64,000 nt of DNA, taken from contig CBDFGN010000006.1 in assembly GCA_965247065.1 (NCBI GenBank), positions 2,790,001-2,854,000 of the forward strand. Reading direction: 5' to 3'. The first letter of the stretch is position 1; each line of letters begins with the position of its first letter. The stretch comes from CBDFGN01 sp965247065 (GTDB lineage: Bacteria > Bacteroidota > Bacteroidia > Cytophagales > Cyclobacteriaceae). The notes below the pieces were generated by a model. The model was not told the DNA's origin and did no database searches. It saw only the letters and a list, made by a program, of their open reading frames with translations. Below, one piece after another: positions 61,518 through 64,000 of the stretch. Position numbers and translations under genes: made by a program.

Positions 61518-61592
61518 TTATAAAAAGCTATATACTGAAAGCCTTTCCTGGTTCCCAGAACAACAGCAACAACATATGCTTAAAGCTTTCAT
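61518..61592 (-). CDS. cysteine-rich leader peptide 1 (24 aa)
   Basis: Starts ATG at 61592 (minus) and ends TAA at 61518. Residues 7-11 are five consecutive Cys codons (TGT TGT TGC TGT TGT), after MKALSI and before SGNQERLSVYSFL. The codons right after the Cys run include the GAAAGGCTTT antiterminator segment (plus coordinates 61538-61547). A ribosome stalled on Cys would leave this segment free; a ribosome at the stop codon would cover it. Confidence 0.85.
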   Translation of the reverse strand: MKALSICCCCCSGNQERLSVYSFL

Positions 61593-61622
61593 TTAATATC
61601 CTGTTTTGAACAGATTGAACGA

Positions 61623-61630
61623 CAAAGTTA
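61623..61630 (-). promoter_or_regulatory. putative -7 promoter element of the sulfite reductase operon
   Basis: On the minus strand this octamer is TAACTTTG, an exact match to the Bacteroidota -7 consensus TAnnTTTG. It lies 31 bp upstream of the leader peptide 1 ATG. The -33 TTTG element is not clear. A transcript starting at about 61616 would include both attenuators. Confidence 0.55.
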
Positions 61631-62049
61631 AGAACTGGTTTATATTTCCTATGTTTTTTTTAAGAAATTTTATGGCCGGACTCATCCAAGGGGGGTGGTA
61701 CGGCGACGACGCCCTTCTTTTGTTTTCAAATCCCTGGCCCTTTTTCCTTCCTACGTTCGCTCCAACTCCTTACGCAACCATAGTTATAAGTGCACCGATT
61801 CAATGATTGGGTCCGCGCAGGTATTGCCCATCTCAACAACAATTAGCTTACGCGCACTGCCTAATTTCTAAAAAAAAAGTCGAAGAAGATCAGGACCAGT
61901 TACAAAATCCAGAAGGACTATCATCAAATTATCGCTTAGAACGTATTTTAGCTCCGATTTCTGGCTGTGGTCATTTGATCCCAATTCCAAAACAATAATT
62001 GATGTAAATTAGTCAAGCTTCAGATGCCCATCAATAAATACTCATCTAT
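61631..62049 (+). other. intergenic region between the sulfite reductase leader and the MBL gene
   Basis: About 420 bp. Open frames at 61606-61806 and 61807-61998 (plus) have no recognisable product and unusual composition. No tRNA, strong hairpin or repeat was seen. Promoter of the MBL-fold gene must lie here; none stands out. Confidence 0.3.
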
Positions 62050-62937
62050 ATGGTCCATGTGTTGGATTTAGATTTTCAAGGGTTTCAAAATACCATAGCG
62101 GCATTTCTCATATCCACTAATGACGGCCCAGTATTGATTGAGACCGGCCCTCACTCCTGTCTGAACGCCTTAGGGCAAAAAGTAGAGGAACTAGGTTTTT
62201 CATTGAAAGACATTAAGGATGTTTTCCTGACGCATATTCACCTGGATCATGCGGGGGCGGCTTGGGCTTTGGCTGAACACGGCGCGACCGTTTATGTTCA
62301 CCCTGAGGGAGCGCCTCATATGACAAATCCGTCCAAACTTTTGAATTCCGCCAAAAGAATCTATCAGGACCGAATGGACAGCTTATGGGGTGATCTGCAG
62401 CCAATTAACAGTTCTCAAGTGGTAGCAGTACAGGACGGTCAGCAATTCGGAATTGGTGAAATAGTCCTGAAGGCTATTTTCACACCCGGACATGCTAAAC
62501 ACCATATTGCCTGGAAATTCGAAGAAAGCATTTTTTGTGGTGATACTGCCGGGATCAAGATTGACCAAGGCCCGGTGATGGCACCCTGCCCTCCTCCAGA
62601 CATTAATATTGAACACTGGATTTCCTCAATTGAGTTGATCCGAGTACAAAATCCCAAGTATTTGTTTCTGACTCATTTTGGCCGGGTCGCGTACGATGTT
62701 TCTCTCTTGAATGAACTGGGATCCTGTCTAATTCGCTGGAGTGAATGGATCAGGGAACACTGGAAAAACGGAAAATCAATTGAGGAAGTTACTCCGGTTT
62801 TCCAGGAATACGTGGACCAGGAGCTTGTTGATTTCGGATCGTCGAGGGCAGTAAGAGATAGGTACCAAATGGCCAATCCTGCATGGATGAGCGTCGGTGG
62901 CCTGTTTAGATATTGGACCAAACAAACCGGTACATAA
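62050..62937 (+). CDS. MBL-fold metallohydrolase
   Basis: A 295-residue protein. The zinc motif is THIHLDH (residues 61-67), with further ligands in TPGHAKHHI, FCGDTAGI and LTHFG (C-terminal His). The N-terminal half (ISTNDGPVLIETGPHSCLNAL) matches glyoxalase II/hydrolase-like members. Substrate unknown. Isolated from neighbouring operons. Confidence 0.9.
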   Translation: MVHVLDLDFQGFQNTIAAFLISTNDGPVLIETGPHSCLNALGQKVEELGFSLKDIKDVFLTHIHLDHAGAAWALAEHGATVYVHPEGAPHMTNPSKLLNSAKRIYQDRMDSLWGDLQPINSSQVVAVQDGQQFGIGEIVLKAIFTPGHAKHHIAWKFEESIFCGDTAGIKIDQGPVMAPCPPPDINIEHWISSIELIRVQNPKYLFLTHFGRVAYDVSLLNELGSCLIRWSEWIREHWKNGKSIEEVTPVFQEYVDQELVDFGSSRAVRDRYQMANPAWMSVGGLFRYWTKQTGT

Positions 62938-63007
62938 TACAATAAAAAGCATTAATTTCGCATGATAATTGTGGTGAGTCAATCGGGAAAGTAAACCTAT
63001 CTCTCAA

Positions 63008-63919
63008 ATGGAGTTCTATCACAGTTTCTTAAATGGGTGGCAAGTGGTGATGTGGGTCCTTGTACCAGTATCGGGGGCCTTTAGTGTGGTTATATTAATA
63101 TTCCATGCGATAAAGGTTGCGTCTTTAAGTGGGCCCAAGGCCAAGTATGATTATATCAGCCAATGGGAGACAAAAACTTTACTGTTCTCGGTCATTGGAA
63201 TTGCGGTGGGAGCGGTTGCCCTGCTGAATACCCTGAGACCGGAGACGGTTGCTCTGGCGCCAATGTGGTTTGTCGTTAGGTTGTTCATCACGCTCTGCAT
63301 TGGAACATTGATCGGGTATGTTACCCATTTGGTGCTCAAATACACTTATCCTTCGCGACTCAATAAGAAGTTGCGCAGGCTTAGGTACAAACCTCGTTTG
63401 AATCCTAACTCCGGGCACATGATGAGACTTCTAAGCGAAGATGAGGAAGATGTCTATCTGGACGAGGGCATGCAAGCCGAAGAGAATATCTTTTCCGTGG
63501 ATTATGATGTCTGGATCGACGAGGTTAATAGTGATATCAAAATAGAAAAATATCCCGGTCATTTACAGGCATATGAATGTGACCGCTGTGGTTTCCAAAC
63601 GCTGAAACTAAGACGCGAGGAAATTACGAAGCAAGCCACCGAGACCGAAGAAGGTGAACTTATTAAGCATTACAAGTGCAGCTATTGCGGGAGGATCAAA
63701 AGAAGAACAAAAACTATTGCTCCGCTAAGTAGGACACCCGACACCTTCCAGCTGCCGGAAAAACTTACCTTCAAAGACGACTTGGATAGAATGGGAGGTG
63801 CCGTTGAAATGAGGATTATTGCTCCAAATGGTTCCGTCAAGTCTTTCGACTTTCCCAATATCGAGCAGGCTCGTAAATTCCTGGAAGAATACACTGAGGA
63901 AGAAGTCCAGGAGCTTTGA
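63008..63919 (+). CDS. membrane protein with C-terminal zinc ribbon (hypothetical)
   Basis: A 303-residue protein with three hydrophobic segments (about 13-38 VVMWVLVPVSGAFSVVILIF; 57-77 LLFSVIGIAVGAVALLNTL; 84-110 VVRLFITLCIGTLIGYVTHL). A cytosolic region has a Cx2C ... Cx2C zinc ribbon (YECDRCGFQTLKLRREE and HYKCSYCGRIKRRTK). No known family was recognised. Seventy bp after the MBL gene on the same strand. Confidence 0.7.
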   Translation: MEFYHSFLNGWQVVMWVLVPVSGAFSVVILIFHAIKVASLSGPKAKYDYISQWETKTLLFSVIGIAVGAVALLNTLRPETVALAPMWFVVRLFITLCIGTLIGYVTHLVLKYTYPSRLNKKLRRLRYKPRLNPNSGHMMRLLSEDEEDVYLDEGMQAEENIFSVDYDVWIDEVNSDIKIEKYPGHLQAYECDRCGFQTLKLRREEITKQATETEEGELIKHYKCSYCGRIKRRTKTIAPLSRTPDTFQLPEKLTFKDDLDRMGGAVEMRIIAPNGSVKSFDFPNIEQARKFLEEYTEEEVQEL

Positions 63920-64000
63920 AGGTGGTTACAATATTGAAGCTGACCCTATTAATCATAGGACGGTAAATCGTTAGCAATGGGTACTAGGATTTGGGCGCTA

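Noticed and set aside
61273..61600. SAM or other riboswitch in the sulfite reductase leader
   Set aside because: No conserved riboswitch core was recognised; the Cys-rich peptides and terminators explain the structure better.
61606..61998. Two short plus-strand ORFs upstream of the MBL gene
   Set aside because: No recognisable domain, odd composition, and overlap with the leader/promoter of the sulfite reductase operon.
1..64000. CRISPR arrays, tRNA or rRNA genes
   Set aside because: No direct-repeat/spacer pattern, cloverleaf or rRNA-like sequence was noticed; a tRNAscan/Infernal run would be decisive.

Overview
The window looks like a chromosomal segment of a Bacteroidota bacterium, probably of the Cytophagales type. 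The evidence is a T9SS-sorted subtilase with a C-terminal Por-type sorting domain, a gliding-associated CHU_C protein, a TonB-dependent receptor with a carboxypeptidase-regulatory plug extension, an SdhCAB complex with a single membrane anchor, a HYC_CC_PP protein beside a Cus pump, and few Shine-Dalgarno sequences. No rRNA, tRNA or CRISPR array was seen. Genus cannot be assigned from sequence reading alone.

Layout. 0-5.6 kb: a large secreted S8 protease gene split by an IS110 element. 5.6-9.1 kb: cinA, a 2-oxoacid dehydrogenase E2 and a methyltransferase. 9.1-17.4 kb: biotin synthesis (bioF-bioD-bioA plus bioB, separated by an oppositely oriented LpxR-like gene), sppA, folK and fabD. 17.5-24.5 kb: a CHU_C surface protein, a DCC-family thiol protein and sdhCAB. 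24.5-27.9 kb: a FecA-like receptor, a minisatellite and a NarL-type regulator. 28-39.8 kb: a copper/silver resistance block (CopA ATPase, an AraC regulator with an HMA-like N-terminus, DUF2911 lipoprotein, CusB/CusC/CusA, HYC_CC_PP). 40-49.5 kb: an export locus (TetR, LolA-like protein, three FtsX-type permeases, ATPase, beta-barrel, methyltransferase) containing eroded genes. 49.6-57.3 kb: a HIT gene, HD protein, two tandem PPK2 kinases, a lipoprotein and a MOSC protein. 57.4-61.6 kb: an assimilatory sulfite reductase/siroheme operon. 62-64 kb: an MBL hydrolase and a membrane zinc-ribbon protein.

Mobile DNA. There are four insertion sequences of two families (two IS110, two identical IS982). 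Each sits inside a host gene, and in all four cases removing the element restores an open reading frame of family-typical length. Several further genes are decayed (DUF3347, hemN, a four-helix-bundle gene, an SDR). The two IS110 copies have diverged enough that their 5' non-coding ends show compensatory base changes in two stems. This fits a bridge-RNA architecture and allows the element ends and core dinucleotides to be placed.

The most interesting regulatory structure is the leader of the sulfite reductase operon (minus strand, about 61630 to 61273). It encodes two short peptides in tandem, one with five consecutive Cys codons and one with six Cys in nine codons. Each is followed by an intrinsic terminator, and the first has a perfect 10-nt antiterminator complement inside its peptide ORF. 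This is a textbook ribosome-stalling attenuator, apparently in a double, series configuration, sensing cysteine supply upstream of siroheme and sulfite reductase genes.
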